The position numbers were made by a program, and so were the translations under genes. From positions 816,001-880,000 of the forward strand of contig CM075675.1 of assembly GCA_037962975.1 (NCBI GenBank): DNA of 64,000 bases, in the 5' to 3' direction. Positions 25,494-36,998 of the stretch are shown in pieces (within the stretch, counting starts at the first letter, position 1; each line of letters starts with the position of its first letter). This DNA comes from Clitoria ternatea. Lineage: Eukaryota; Streptophyta; Magnoliopsida; Fabales; Fabaceae. The notes beneath the pieces are model-generated. The model had not been told where the DNA came from, made no database searches, and saw only the letters and a list, made by a program, of their open reading frames with translations.

Positions 25494-26296
25494 TGATTCG
25501 GTCTGGATACCGGTCCCCGATGTTATGACATTAGAACGACCTTTTAGGAGGGAAACCGGTGTCACAGTTCAGACGATGCCACATCGGATATCCGTTGTAC
25601 CTTCATCCGCTCTCATTCCATCAGACGTTCTATTCGTCCTCGCTACAACGGATGCTTCATTCGTTCTCATTTCACGTCGATAACCGTTTGTCTCAGGGTC
25701 ACTGTCAGATAAGAGTTCCTTATAACTTATCAGCGAAGATACCCTGCATAACGGAATATGTCAATGTCAATTACCTCAGAGAGTAAGTACATGTGTCAGC
25801 GAAATATGCGGAAAGGTGATTGTCCTCCATCCTTATCACAGGATCGTACTCTGATAATTGACCTACCCTCCTGACACACTCTGAGCACTGAGCCACTTTG
25901 ATTGACACATTTCACACGCTATCAGAACCAATGGGCCCACTTGCACCCAACGATTCATTTCCTACGTTCAATTATAAATAGCACTATGAAAAACACATGC
26001 AAGGTTACGTTGTCCTAACTCACTTCTTTACTATTGCATTGCTTGAGTATTCTTTGAGTTCATACACTCTTCTAACTTGAGTGTCAGAGAATCTTCGCAG
26101 GTGGCACCACCTCTCGCCCCCTACAACGCTAAACACTGGTGTGAAGGATCTCCAGGACTGCAAGACCGGTTTCTCCCACTGAGAGGCCGGATAACAATAC
26201 CGGATACCCACTGTACCGGTGTATAAAACCCTAAAACACCTGTATTCTTATGGCTGGTCCCACACCGGATTCTAGACCCCGGTCAAGACCAGTTCA
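25494..26296 (+). repeat. 3' LTR of the Tat element
   Basis: 803 bp, starting TGATTCGGTC and ending GACCAGTTCA. About 18 single-base differences from the 5' LTR, no indels, with about 16 transitions and 2 transversions. Confidence 0.95.
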
Positions 26297-26953
26297 CTCC
26301 TTATTTTAGCCAATACAGGTGTATCTAAATGGTTGTTTCCGGGATCTATGGATGGGTGGCAAACATGACTAAATATTTCACAAAAGCCTTATTTTGATAT
26401 AGAAAAGTTTAGTGGAAGATGTTATGATAGATTTATATAGTATTGATGATATAATGAAATATAATTGTTATTTGTGCATAGCATTTGCATAGAAAGCTTA
26501 GACCTTGTGGTTGTTTCTTTGTACTCCTCAGAAGTCCTTGAGTGGGACTAAAGGTAGGCCTTAGAGTGAGACTCAAGGCTAGCCCGCAACACTACCGTTG
26601 TCGTTGGGAATGACTATGTTGCATGAGTGGACAGGCGGTTTGGTACCTGTAAACTCGTCGAATCAGCTAGTAGCTGAGATATATTATTGTGTTTGATATC
26701 TCATCATTAGAACGGATCCACATGCATTGCATGGCTGCGAGGCAGCCACAGTGACATCAATAAGCTGTGGGACAACCATTGATGGATACCGGAAGCTGCG
26801 AGGCAGCCATTATAATCATTAGATATTGTGTGGGACAGCTATTGAGGATAATTGTGATTGTATGATATAATATGATAATATGACTGTGTTTGTAGTATTG
26901 AATTAAATGGAAATGGTAATGTGATGAATCAAATTGATTACATGTGTGATGAA

Positions 26954-27759
26954 TAGCGATGGCTATTTAGGCTTGGCCCACGGGCCAGCCTGTTTGGCCT
27001 ATCAAAAAGGGTCGGACCAAACCAACCTCCAAAGCCCTTTTTTTTTGAATAAGCCCAGCCTGTTTTTGCCCATAAAAGAATAATCCTGACGGGCCGGGCT
27101 GGGCTGGGCTAGTCTGTCGTGCCTTAATTAAAAATTTATATTAATATATATATATATATAATATTTTAAATACTTAAGCCAGTATGTGGTCTCGCTCTCG
27201 ACTTCAAAGGCACAATATTTGGCTGCCTTTGACCAATTAATCAAATAAAAATGTCTTGTATTTCACTAGGCAGTTGTTCATGTATTTCACTTGGTGGTGC
27301 AGTATTTCACTTGGTAGTAGTTCATATTTCACTTGGCAGTGCAGTAGTTCACTATTTCGTCTTCAACGCCCAAACAAATTATTTCATGATTTGTGCATAT
27401 AAACAAATTATTATATTATTGGCTCAAACAAATAAAAATGTCTATTATTTCACTTGGCTACTTCTTTCATGATTTATACATCATATATAAATTATTATAT
27501 TCGTTCATCATATAATTAATTTCCAGTGCAGTAGTTCATATATAAATTATTTCACATTATGCCAAAGTAAAAAAATAGAAAAAATAATTTGGAAGAGAGA
27601 AAAACGGACTGGCCTGTTTGGCCCGCATGCCACATAGAATACGAGCGAGACCAATGTTTCTAGCTCATTTTCCTATTTTGGTCCAGTCTGACCTGTATTT
27701 TGACGGGCTTATGCGGGCCTTGGCCCAACCCGTCCCTTTGCCCCGTTTTGCTACCCCTA
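26954..27759. mobile_element. Non-autonomous hAT-type element, 806 bp
   Basis: It is bounded by the 8-bp target duplication GTGATGAA (26946-26953 and 27760-27767), the size made by hAT transposases. The ends are imperfect inverted repeats: TAGCGATGGC left, TAGGGGTAGC reading in from the right, each followed by GGCCC-rich sequence. The interior has repeated CACTTGGCAGTGCAGTAGTT-like motifs and no transposase frame. Confidence 0.7.
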
Positions 27760-27788
27760 GTGATGAATGTCGAATTTGATTCTTGTCA

Positions 27789-27792
<4 letters not shown>

Positions 27793-27846
<54 letters not shown>
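27793..27846. repeat. (AT)n microsatellite
   Basis: Uninterrupted AT dinucleotides, about 27 units. Confidence 0.95.
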
Positions 27847-27848
<2 letters not shown>

Positions 27849-28449
27849 TCACCCATGCACCTATTTTTATCACACCGTGAATTTAGACCTAAGGATAACT
27901 ACTAAAAGCTTAAAAAGCTCAAGGTTGATGAATCTTAGTGTGGATTCATTTGTGCATATAACTATTGTATAGCTTTTGATATGGTATCGACTTGGTTAGT
28001 ACTCTTGGAACATATGCTCTATGTTTGTGTTTAGTGGAAACTAGGTATCTAACCTCACTAGAGGTTTAGTTTTTTTTATAAATATATGTTATATTATCGA
28101 ATTATATATATTCCGTTGCGAAAGTGCTTTGAGATTCATATAGCGATACCAATACGTGTTTTGGGGTTTCCCTGCGATCTGATTGACTAGTAGAAAATCG
28201 GGAAAAATTCCCCGTGCTTTCATTAAAAAGGGTGTGACAGTTGTTATCTATTATTAATTTTTAAAAACAGGTTTTAAAAATAAAAAACAAACAAATAAAT
28301 TTATTTTTATTTTAAAAAATAATTTCATAACTTGTTATCTATCTATTGATTTTGAAAAACAGATTTTAAAATAAAAACAAACAAAAAAAATATATTATTT
28401 TTAAAAATAGGTTTTAGAAATAGAAAAACAAACAAATAAATTTATTTTT

Positions 28450-29475
28450 TGATCCGGTCCCAACACCGGCCCCCAAGAGCATGGTTTTAATGCTTTGCCA
28501 GATCAGCATTTCGAACAAAAGAAGTACGTTTCAAATCCCTTGTAACTACTCTTATACGGAGTACATACCTTATAGGCGTACTCACCACTCCGCCAAGAAA
28601 GCGATCTAGTTATGCGGAATATGCCACATCTTACTGTATAAGTATCTTTTAAACGAAGTTCATGCCCAAAAGGGCATTCATGTTACTCCGCCAAGGCTTG
28701 TGACTCCGCCAAGGTATGCTACTCCGCCAAGGTTTACTACTCTACCAAATCCTATTACTCCGCCAAGGCGGAAAGTATTAAAAACTTGTACACATGTACA
28801 TGAAGTACTCCCAGTGCACACTACTCCGCCAAGCCATAGGCTTAACACAGGTGGAATACTGAAATCCTCATATTGCGAGCGAGCCCATACTTATAACCCC
28901 GGCACGAGATTGACTCTGTCTTGAGAGGTTGAAAATGGGAAACACGCTGTCACGCATAAGAGGGAACAACAAATAAAATAATGAAGCATTAACGCTTTCC
29001 AAGTGAGTGGAAATGCCCACTACAGTGATGGCGCTTGTAAACGGCGCAGGGACCCACTACCTTTCTTGCATAATGCCTGAAAACAAGGAATGGGTCCTAC
29101 CAATAATAGAGCACCAGTAACAGGTATATAAACCTCAGCAAAAAGGTATAAGGGGTGACCCTTAATTCTAAACCTGACACTGATATTTGCATAATTCTCT
29201 TAGATTTGCTTTCTAAGTCTAAACGGTATTTCAAAATACTGACTTGAGCGTCGGAGAATAATTGCAGGTACAACCACCAATTGTGTCAAGGCAAAGGAGG
29301 CTATTCTAGGCGGACTACTATACCACCACAGAGTGCATTGTACTACGTCCCTGTATGCAAAAGTACTCCACATTTGTATCTGTACAAAGACCTTTCCGTA
29401 TCAGATTTCATATTACATATACATTTTGAATTGTTTGACAATCACACCTTTACACCCCCAGTAAAGAACAGTTCA
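28450..29475 (+). mobile_element. Solo LTR of a Tat-related retrotransposon, 1,026 bp
   Basis: It begins TGATCCGGTCCCAACACCGG and ends AACAGTTCA, matching the termini of the element at 14685, but the body is different. It is flanked by TTTTT on both sides (28445-28449 and 29476-29480) and sits inside the minisatellite. A TATA-like GTATATAAAC lies at about 29122. No internal element sequence remains, so it arose by LTR-LTR recombination. Confidence 0.85.
28684..28840 (+). repeat. Short dispersed ACTCCGCCAAGG repeats in the solo LTR
   Basis: ACTCCGCCAAGG or close variants occur at least five times at irregular spacing, with one decayed copy (ACTCTACCAAAT). Probably a U3 enhancer-type repeat. 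Confidence 0.7.
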
Positions 29476-29950
29476 TTTTTTATTTTAAAAAATTAATTTG
29501 ATAAGTTGTTATTTATCTATTAATTTTGAAAAACAGGTTTTAAAAATAAAAAACAAACAAATTGATTTATTTTTATTTTAAAAAATGATTTGATAAGTCA
29601 TTATCTATTTATTAATTTTGAAAAATAGGTTTTAGAAATAGAAAAACAAACAAATAAATTTATTTTTTATTTTAAAAAATTGATTTGATAAGTTGTTATC
29701 TACTATTAATTTTGAAAAACAAGTTTTAAAAATAAAAAACAAACAAACAAATTTATTTTGATTTTAAAAAATTGATTTGATAAGTTGTTATTTATTTATT
29801 AATTTTAGAAAACAGGTTTTTAAAATAAAAAACAAACAAACAAATTTATTTTTATTTTAAAAAAATTAATTTAATAAGTTGTTATCTACTATCAATTTTG
29901 AAAAATATGTTTTAGAAATAAAAATAAATAAACTAATTTATTAATTAATT

Positions 29951-30485
29951 AGATATAATTTTGAAATAATTTATTATCTAATTTAATTTTTATTTTTTTT
30001 TATTTTTTATTATTAAAAATATTTTTAAATTAATTATTAATATTATTTAATATATATAGAGATTAGATATGATGACAATTAATATTTTAATTTGATTTTA
30101 AAACAGATTGTTTAATTTTAAACTTTATAATTATAATAACATATATAATTTGATATTTTAATTTGTTTTAAAATTATTTTTATTATGAATTTGAAAAAGT
30201 AAAATAAATAAAGCCACACTTCATTGGATGTTGACATGTGTCATAAAAAGCTTTTCGAATTGTTATATAAGAAAATATTTTTACACAAATTATTTCAATA
30301 ATGTGAAAAATGTTTTTTACATGGATTATTCCAATAACCATGGTGTTTTTAAATTTTTATCTATACCAATTGTTTAAATAGTGAATTTAAATTTCTTTTT
30401 ATACCGATTCTTTAAATAGGACCAAATTCCGTTGAATAATTAACTCCTAGTACATGCCCCTTCTTTCCAACACAACACGCCCAAC
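29951..30485. other. AT-rich region upstream of riboflavin synthase
   Basis: No gene. The last part must hold the riboflavin synthase promoter and leader. An upstream ATG at 30454 opens a 20-codon frame that overlaps the main start and ends at TAA 30514-30516. Confidence 0.5.
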
Positions 30486-31310
30486 ATGCCCCTTTCATCC
30501 TCCTCCCTTACCTTAACTTCCTCAACCTTAAAATCCCCAACGCCTACAATCACTTCAACTCACAATTCCCAAATCACCAATCTCAGATTCAACCCCATTT
30601 CCAAACCCACCTTTCTACGCGCCTTCTTTCCCCTCACACCACGCAAACCCACGCGCCGCCGCACCAACGCCGTGCAATGTCTCTTCACCGGCATCGTTGA
30701 GGAACTGGGCACCGTGAAGCAACTCGGCGTGGCCCCTCACGGCGGTATCGAGTTGAAGATCGCGGCAAAGACGGTCCTGGGCGGGGTCAACCTCGGCGAC
30801 AGCATCGCCGTGAACGGCACGTGCCTCACTGTGACGGAGTTCGACGTGAAAGTTTCGGACTTTACGGTGGGGCTGTCGCCGGAGACGTTGAGGAAGACTT
30901 CTCTGGCGGAATTGGAAAGTGGGTCGTTGGTGAATCTGGAGAGGGCGGTGACACCGACGAGTAGAATGGGTGGGCACTTCGTGCAGGGCCACGTGGATGG
31001 CACGGCGGAGATTGTGTCTATGGTTCCTGAAGGGGATTCGCTTTGGGTGAAAGTGAGGGCTGAGAAGGATTTGCTTAAGTATGTTGTGCCTAAAGGGTTT
31101 ATTGCTGTTGATGGGACTAGTTTGACTGTAGTGGATGTGTTTGATGATGAAGGGTGTTTCAATTTCATGTTGGTGGCTTACACTCAGCAGAAGGTTGTTA
31201 TTCCTTTGAAGAAGGTTGGCCACAAGGTGAATCTTGAGGTTGATATTCTTGGCAAATATGTTGAGAGGCTTCTCAGTAGTGGTTTTGTTCCCTCCATTGC
31301 CAATTCTTGA
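30486..31310 (+). CDS. RIBE: Riboflavin synthase alpha chain, chloroplast-targeted
   Basis: Catalyses the last step of riboflavin synthesis: two 6,7-dimethyl-8-ribityllumazine molecules give riboflavin and 5-amino-6-ribitylamino-uracil. The single exon encodes 274 aa. Residues 1-62 or so are rich in Ser, Thr, Arg and Pro with few acids, a typical plastid transit peptide. The mature enzyme has two lumazine-binding barrels. The first starts at LFTGIVE (66-72) and contains NGTCLTV (110-116). The second starts at MGGHFVQGHVDGT (161-173) and contains DGTSLTV (209-215). A C-terminal helix (VDILGKYVERLL) is used for trimerisation in this family. Coding G+C is much higher than in the flanks. The long minus-strand frame beneath it is a shadow. 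Confidence 0.96.
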   Translation: MPLSSSSLTLTSSTLKSPTPTITSTHNSQITNLRFNPISKPTFLRAFFPLTPRKPTRRRTNAVQCLFTGIVEELGTVKQLGVAPHGGIELKIAAKTVLGGVNLGDSIAVNGTCLTVTEFDVKVSDFTVGLSPETLRKTSLAELESGSLVNLERAVTPTSRMGGHFVQGHVDGTAEIVSMVPEGDSLWVKVRAEKDLLKYVVPKGFIAVDGTSLTVVDVFDDEGCFNFMLVAYTQQKVVIPLKKVGHKVNLEVDILGKYVERLLSSGFVPSIANS

Positions 31311-32200
31311 TGCCGTAATAAGGTAAACATGATTTGATTGTATACTTTTGATGGATTGTGTTGGTGCTGAGAGAATTAAGATGTTTAGACTTTAAATTAG
31401 CTCTTCACAAGGTAGCTTGGCTCCTTATCATTTCTGTGCTTGGTGGAAATTTGATTTTCTTTGCTTGGACTGGTCCTGATGTGGCTAATAAAAGGCTGAG
31501 AGGAATTGAACTGGAATTAAATGCCAGTGTAACATCTGTGTTCATTATCAAATTGAGTCGGCGTGAAAATGCACAACTTTGTTGGGCATATGTGGTGTTT
31601 GTTTCTATATTCTCGTCTGTGTGTTTGTCAAACTTATCCTAGAATAAGTAGGATGTTTCCACAAGCCTCGGTAGTAAAGAGTGAATATGCATTAACTGAT
31701 TATGAGACCATGTAGTCAAGCTTTAAAAGGATGATCTTATGCTGCTGCTTGAGCTATTGTAAACTATAACTGGAGGATCTCAAATTCACCTTGGATACTG
31801 AATTGAATAGAATGTGTTAAGACTTAAGAGCATTGCTTCTTGTAACTCATGTTTTTTATAATATTAACCAACACCAGAAAGTCTTGCCTTTTGTACACTG
31901 CTATGGATGTCATGAGTGGAACAACACCAATAAGGTTGAAAGACCCTTCTAGTTCTGTTGAAGATTATAGTTATGTGTGATTGCTGATAGTACGTTGAGC
32001 TTGGAGAGACCGATTGCTCCAATACCTTGGTAATGTATGTAAGGTGCATAATTGTGGTCACTTTACCATGGTCCTTTGCACATAGGGAGTAATTGAACAT
32101 TTAAATGAATTTAAAATGCTAAAGGTCAAAATATCATGTTTGGATACTTTAATTAAGTAGAAATTAAAATTCTAGAACTTTTTGAGGGAATTTTAATAAT
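31311..32200 (+). other. Riboflavin synthase 3' UTR and downstream sequence
   Basis: Begins TGCCGTAATAAGG after the stop. An AATAAA at about 31486 is a possible poly(A) signal. Small frames here show no domain or start context. Confidence 0.35.
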
Positions 32201-33930
32201 TTAAACAGTGGAATTTGAAAATTCCTCTCACACCCTCCTCTCAGCTCTCTCATCCTTGTCGTTTTGCTGTCTCACCTTCGTCTTGCACTCTCACCCTTGT
32301 CTCACTCTCTCATCCTCGATCCTCCTCTCTCTATTTCTCGCTTGTCTCACTCTCTCTGGTATGCCTTGCTGTCCCTGGCTCTCTCTCTCAATGATTTTGA
32401 TTTTCGTTTGGTAGATTTGATTTTTGTTACTGCAAATTTATTTTAATTGTGGTTTTCAGGTATTCACGTGATTTCTTGAATCGCATCAATTGTTGCATGA
32501 TTTTTAGGTTTCTTCTGGTTAAGGTTTCTTTGAGGAATTGGATCAATAATTGCTACATTTTCAGTTTCAGTTACAATTATAATTCCTCTATTTGTATATA
32601 TAATGTTTTATCACAATATTTTTGCACAACTATAGTGATAGATGTTATTGATTGAAGAAATTTTTGTCAACTTGCAATCTAGTTTGTATTGGTTTATATT
32701 TGACTCTGAGATGGAGCATACAAACTAAGAGGATTATCGATCACATGTGTGGATCAGTTTTAACTAATTATGAGCTAGTAGGTTTGGTAATTTTACTGTC
32801 TTTCCACAAGCAAATCCAGATTTACAAACCTTCCTATTAGGGTCTCAAGCAAAGGGCTTGAGGCTATGATACCTATGGGCTATTACCTTCTGCTAAGAAG
32901 CTCTTTAATGCAAACGCACTATAATAATGCATGTAATGATTTGGTAGTAGCAGATACAGTAAAGTGTGTCTGAGAAATCATACAAAATCAACTTTACTTC
33001 TAGAAATTGATGGCATTGAACAATAGAGGAAGAAATGAACAATTCCATAATTAATTTGCACTAATAAATATGATTAAACTTTTAACAAAGTTCATAACAG
33101 CTTCATAGCCTTATCATTGATGTTGGTTTTGTTAACACCTTTGGGTTTTCTAGATCAGTTCTGTAACTGAATAAAGTTAATTAGCCTATAGTTATTTATT
33201 AGTGTGTTTATCAATTATGTATCAGCACCAAACCTTTTTTAGATCATATCAATTATACTCAATGCCCACTCTTTTCCATATTTGGCTCTACTTGCTCTCT
33301 TTGTCCTTATACTCAATGCACCTAGTCAACATAGAGCTAGGGAGAGTAATTATTTTTACAATAATTTGGGCTGTAATGGCAGACTATGTGTATTGGCTGA
33401 GTGTGTGTAACAGGGGATAGAGCCGAACCTGAATAGGAACTGCACCTGGTAGATTTCTTTGTAGATTTTTTAAGTTGAAAATTTATCAAAAACAAGAAGG
33501 TAGGGCCCTCTATTTCCTTTATGAACCTACTCATGGTGTAATTCAACTAAACAATCAACCGAATGAGGAAATTAGTTTGACTAACATGGACAAAAGAGGT
33601 TTGTATCAACCTGACCAATTAAGTTCTTTGTTTTGGTAAACTGGTTTTGATTTGGTTCATATTTCATAAAAAAATTCAAAAACTGATTCCATGATGACTA
33701 CAAAATTGGTTAGAAAATCAGGCTGTACACCAATTCCGATTGTCTAGTTCAAACTCAGTTCTGCTAACAACAGCTAGTTTCTAATTTTGCCTATATGAGG
33801 ACCAACTCGAACACCAGTTCAGAAACTGGTTTTACTATTTTGATTAAACCAGCAAATAATTATAGTCATCATAGCAGTGCCATCACAACAGCTTAACAGA
33901 CAGTCCATTGATCTTTTTTAGTTGTATCTA
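32201..33930. other. Intergenic region with a CT-rich patch
   Basis: A CTCTCT/CTCACC-rich stretch at 32220-32390 translates to low-complexity Ser/Leu peptide and is not credible coding. The rest is AT-rich with no recognised gene. Confidence 0.4.
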
Positions 33931-33938
33931 TAACAATG

Positions 33939-34103
33939 TTTTTAGAACCGGACCGGTTATTGAACCGGTGAAAAAACATGGCTTAAGTAAACTGTCATCA
34001 AACCGGGGTCGAACTGTGGTTGAACTGATAATATTAAAGAATTGACCCAGACCAGTCACCTAACCGGTTCACTGTTCAACTAGTCGGAACGGTTCGGTTT
34101 TGA
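33939..34103. mobile_element. Small hAT-like MITE, 165 bp
   Basis: It is flanked by the 8-bp duplication TAACAATG (33931-33938 and 34104-34111). The ends are imperfect inverted repeats around AGAACCGGACCG (left) and AAAACCGAACCG (right, reverse). The interior has several AACCGG motifs. No coding capacity. Confidence 0.65.
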
Positions 34104-34111
34104 TAACAATG

Positions 34112-35010
34112 ATAAATAGTACTATTTCTGATTCCAAATATAAACAAAAATAATTAATTTCACACATATTAAAAATAGTAGTTGAAAATAGTTTTTTACA
34201 TTAATGTTATCAAATATTTGATGTAGTTTCCTAACATATAATTTTGTTCAGAAGCACAAATTATATCCCCTTCTCAAATTTTTCTATCCAATCATTGTAT
34301 GTTATGATTTTAAACCTAAAAAAACTATTTCGTTCAAGAATATTAATAAGGTAACATGAACAACACCATCCGTGTTTACCTTATTTAAAATTCATGTGAG
34401 GGGGGTTTTATACTTTTTGCAGATAGATATTTTTTTCTAGTAGTGAGTAATATTAAAACCTCTCACATATGAAATTGTAATTTGTTAGATATATGATTTT
34501 CAAATATAAATTTAACGTTTATATAGAAAGAAGGATATTTAGTGAAAAATGAGAACAATTAATCATGATCTTCTAGATCAGATCAAAGGACATATTAATT
34601 TAAATTAAAAAATAAGAGTATGTATTCCTTTTTATTCTAACTAAAAAAATGATATTCTATCTCCTAAAAATTTTTGAAAAGTTGTTATGTCGTTATCTTA
34701 ATTGATTTTTTTAATTTGGGAATTTCATCTCGCTTTTCACCGTCTTCTCAATTTATTATATCAAATTAATATAAAGTTAAGGGAAATGTATTAAATTTAA
34801 AATGTTTATATTGATAATATTCACATAAAAACATTAAAACACATGAAAAATTAAATAAGCTAAATTACACGTTTGGTCCCTTAACTTTTAAGTGTTTTTC
34901 AAGTTGGTCCCCTATTATTTTTTTGTTACCATCAGAATCTAGGAGACGTGTCAGATTTTGATTAAATGATAATTATGTTTGAAATTAAAAGAATTTGCCC
35001 TTGGTCTAAC
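34112..35010. other. AT-rich intergenic region
   Basis: No gene seen. It precedes the foldback element. Confidence 0.4.
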
Positions 35011-35710
35011 CTTAAGCTCAAACGACACATCCATTACCATTAGGTTACATGTGACTTTTATGATGTAAATGACAATATTTGTATTGTATATAAAGGTAAC
35101 CTTTTAATATCTTCTAAAAGTATATTTAATTTAATTATTATAATAAAACATTTGTAGGTATATTTAATTTTATTATTTTTAATAAAATATTTAAAAATAT
35201 ATTTAACTTAATTTTTTAAAAGATATTTAAAAATATATTTAGTTTAATTAATACTAATAAAATATTTAAAAATATACTTAATTTATTTATTATTGATAAA
35301 ATATTTAAAGGTATGTTTAATTTTATTATTGTTAATAAAACATTTAAAAATATATTTAATTTAATTATTTTGATAAAATATATGTAGTTCAATTATTATT
35401 AATTGAATATTTAAAAATATAGTTAATTTAATTATTTTTTATAAAATATATAAAGATATATTTTTATAAAAAATAATTAAACTAAATATATTTAAATATT
35501 TTATTAACAATAATAAAATTAAATATAACTTTAAATATTATTATTAACAATAAATAAATTAAATATACCTACAAATATTTTATTATAATAATTAAATTAA
35601 ATATACTTTTAGAAGATATTGAAATGTTACCTTTATATACAAATATTGTCATTTATACCATGAAAGTCACATGTAGCCTAGTGGTGATTGATGTGATGTT
35701 TGAGTTTAAG
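35011..35710. mobile_element. Foldback/MITE-like element, 700-bp imperfect palindrome with tRNA-like ends
   Basis: The left arm from about 35011 (CTTAAGCTCAAAC, ATGTGACTTTTATGATGTAA, CTTCTAAAAGTATATTTAAT) returns as its reverse complement at about 35500-35710. The outer ~200 bp of each arm match at roughly 90% by eye. The inner part is a degenerate ~48-bp repeat (ATATTTAAAAATATATTTAA). The right arm carries a tRNA-like box A (TAGCCTAGTGG, about 35675). A box B-like GGGTTCAATCC lies just outside at about 35716. No protein is encoded. Confidence 0.65.
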
Positions 35711-36169
35711 ATCATGGGTTCAATCCACTGGTAGTGAATCGCGGGCCAACACAGCCCCACAATTTGAGACCTCACTGAAATAATCTCAATTGATCTTCAA
35801 AGTCAAACGCATGCACCATGAAAATGAAAGAGGAGAGGTGAAATTAGAAACTTCTTTAGCTTACCCACATTACCAATTGAACAATGACATGCAAAATGGT
35901 GATGATTTAAGCCAATGATGAAGCGATTGAAGAAGAAAAGGGAGAGAGTTTAAAATAAGTCACTATATTTTTATCACACAACTTAATTAAATGAATCTAT
36001 TTATAATTTATTATTTAATATATTCTTATATTATTTTCTAATATTCACACCCCAATTAAAATTATTAATTGTATCAATTAGGTTACCTAATTTAAAAATT
36101 TTAGGATGTTACATAAACATGATAATAAATAACATATATATATACACATATATGTATTCACTTCGCTAT

Positions 36170-36225
<56 letters not shown>

Positions 36226-36960
36226 TTTATATTCAAAAATCATATATCTAACAAATTACAATTTTATACGTGAAGAGTAGGAAAAATGAAATATGTCCTT
36301 TTTCAAATTTAAATCTTGTTTAATAATTAAAATAAACAAATTCCATCAAATAGTGTTATGTAAACTAAGTTCAAATAAGAGATTATCATTACTACAAATA
36401 ATTGGACTCATAGAAGTTATCAACAAGATGATGATTATCACCAGAAGACTGCAAGGAACTGTAGGACGGCACGTCAATTCATATTTCAAAGTAAATTACG
36501 TAATTGCAAAACATGACAATAATAAATAATAAATACATTAATTATACAACTCATTTCCCCCTCTAAATACTAAAAAAGAATATATATTTTTATAGTGTTC
36601 TTTAATTTACAGCCCACAACATTCCCAAATCTTAACAAAGACAAACGATGGGCTGCCCAATGTTTGTTAAAAATACCACTTTGCTGTCACCCAATTTTCC
36701 TTCACTTTTTTTTTACGTCTCTGTATGCAATTGGAACTTTTTAATTTTACTTTGCTATAAAATTAAGGTTTATTAATAAAATTAGAATTTTAATTAAATA
36801 ATAAAAGAAGCGTGTTATTTTTCTTCTGAAAAGTGATCTAATCCCATAATTAATTAAATATATATTTTTTATCATCGATTCAAAATTAATTTATTCAAGA
36901 GATATTTTAATTCAAATCAACATAATTAGTTGTGGCAAAAAGTAACTAACCTTGCAGTAT
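35711..36960. other. AT-rich intergenic region
   Basis: No gene. Contains an (AT)n tract at 36172-36221. It ends in the promoter of the serine-rich gene. Confidence 0.45.
36172..36221. repeat. (AT)n microsatellite
   Basis: About 25 AT units. Confidence 0.95.
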
Positions 36961-36989
36961 TTTACAGTTTTACCCCTTCCATCTCTTCC

Positions 36990-36998
36990 TATATAAGC
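36990..36998 (+). promoter_or_regulatory. TATA box of the first serine-rich gene
   Basis: TATATAAG in CTTCCTATATAAGCCTCAC, about 200 bp upstream of the ATG at 37191. It is followed by a CT-rich leader with CTCTCTCTCTC, typical of plant 5' UTRs. Confidence 0.6.

Larger units (their letters stand above)
14685..26296 (+). mobile_element. Full-length Tat-lineage Ty3/gypsy LTR retrotransposon, 11.6 kb, gag-pol defective
   Basis: Two 803-bp LTRs (14685-15487 and 25494-26296) begin TGAT and end TTCA. They are flanked by the identical 5-bp duplication CTCCT (14680-14684 and 26297-26301). Internal order is primer-binding site, gag, protease, reverse transcriptase, two RNase H modules, integrase, tandem repeats, a large antisense spliced gene, polypurine tract. 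The second RNase H, the tandem repeats and the antisense extra gene after pol point to the Tat lineage. The LTRs differ at about 18 of 803 positions (about 2.2%), nearly all transitions, so the insertion is fairly recent. Gag-pol carries several stops and two frameshifts, so this copy could move only with proteins supplied in trans. Confidence 0.95.
26302..28241 (+). repeat. Probable LTR-like retroelement remnant, disrupted by a hAT-type element
   Basis: GC-richer sequence with internal duplications such as GCTGCGAGGCAGCCA at two places (26,730s and 26,790s). It ends AAAGGGTGTGACA at about 28,240, an end common in plant gypsy LTRs. No open frame. I could not find the other terminus, so the assignment is tentative. 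Confidence 0.3.
28238..29950 (+). repeat. AT-rich minisatellite, about 94-bp unit, interrupted by a solo LTR
   Basis: About seven copies of a unit containing TTGTTATCTATTATTAATTT, AACAGGTTTTAAAAATAAAA and ACAAACAAATAAATTTATTT. Copies lie at about 28238-28449 and 29476-29950, and the array resumes in register after the insertion. Copies begin near 28239, 28331, 29506, 29599, 29694, 29786 and 29880. Confidence 0.85.

Noticed and set aside
30615..31223. Minus-strand 202-aa frame under riboflavin synthase
   Set aside because: Shadow of a GC-rich gene; His/Arg-rich, with no family resemblance.
32208..32446. Ser/Leu-rich frames in the CT-rich patch
   Set aside because: Low complexity; no domain, splice or promoter support.
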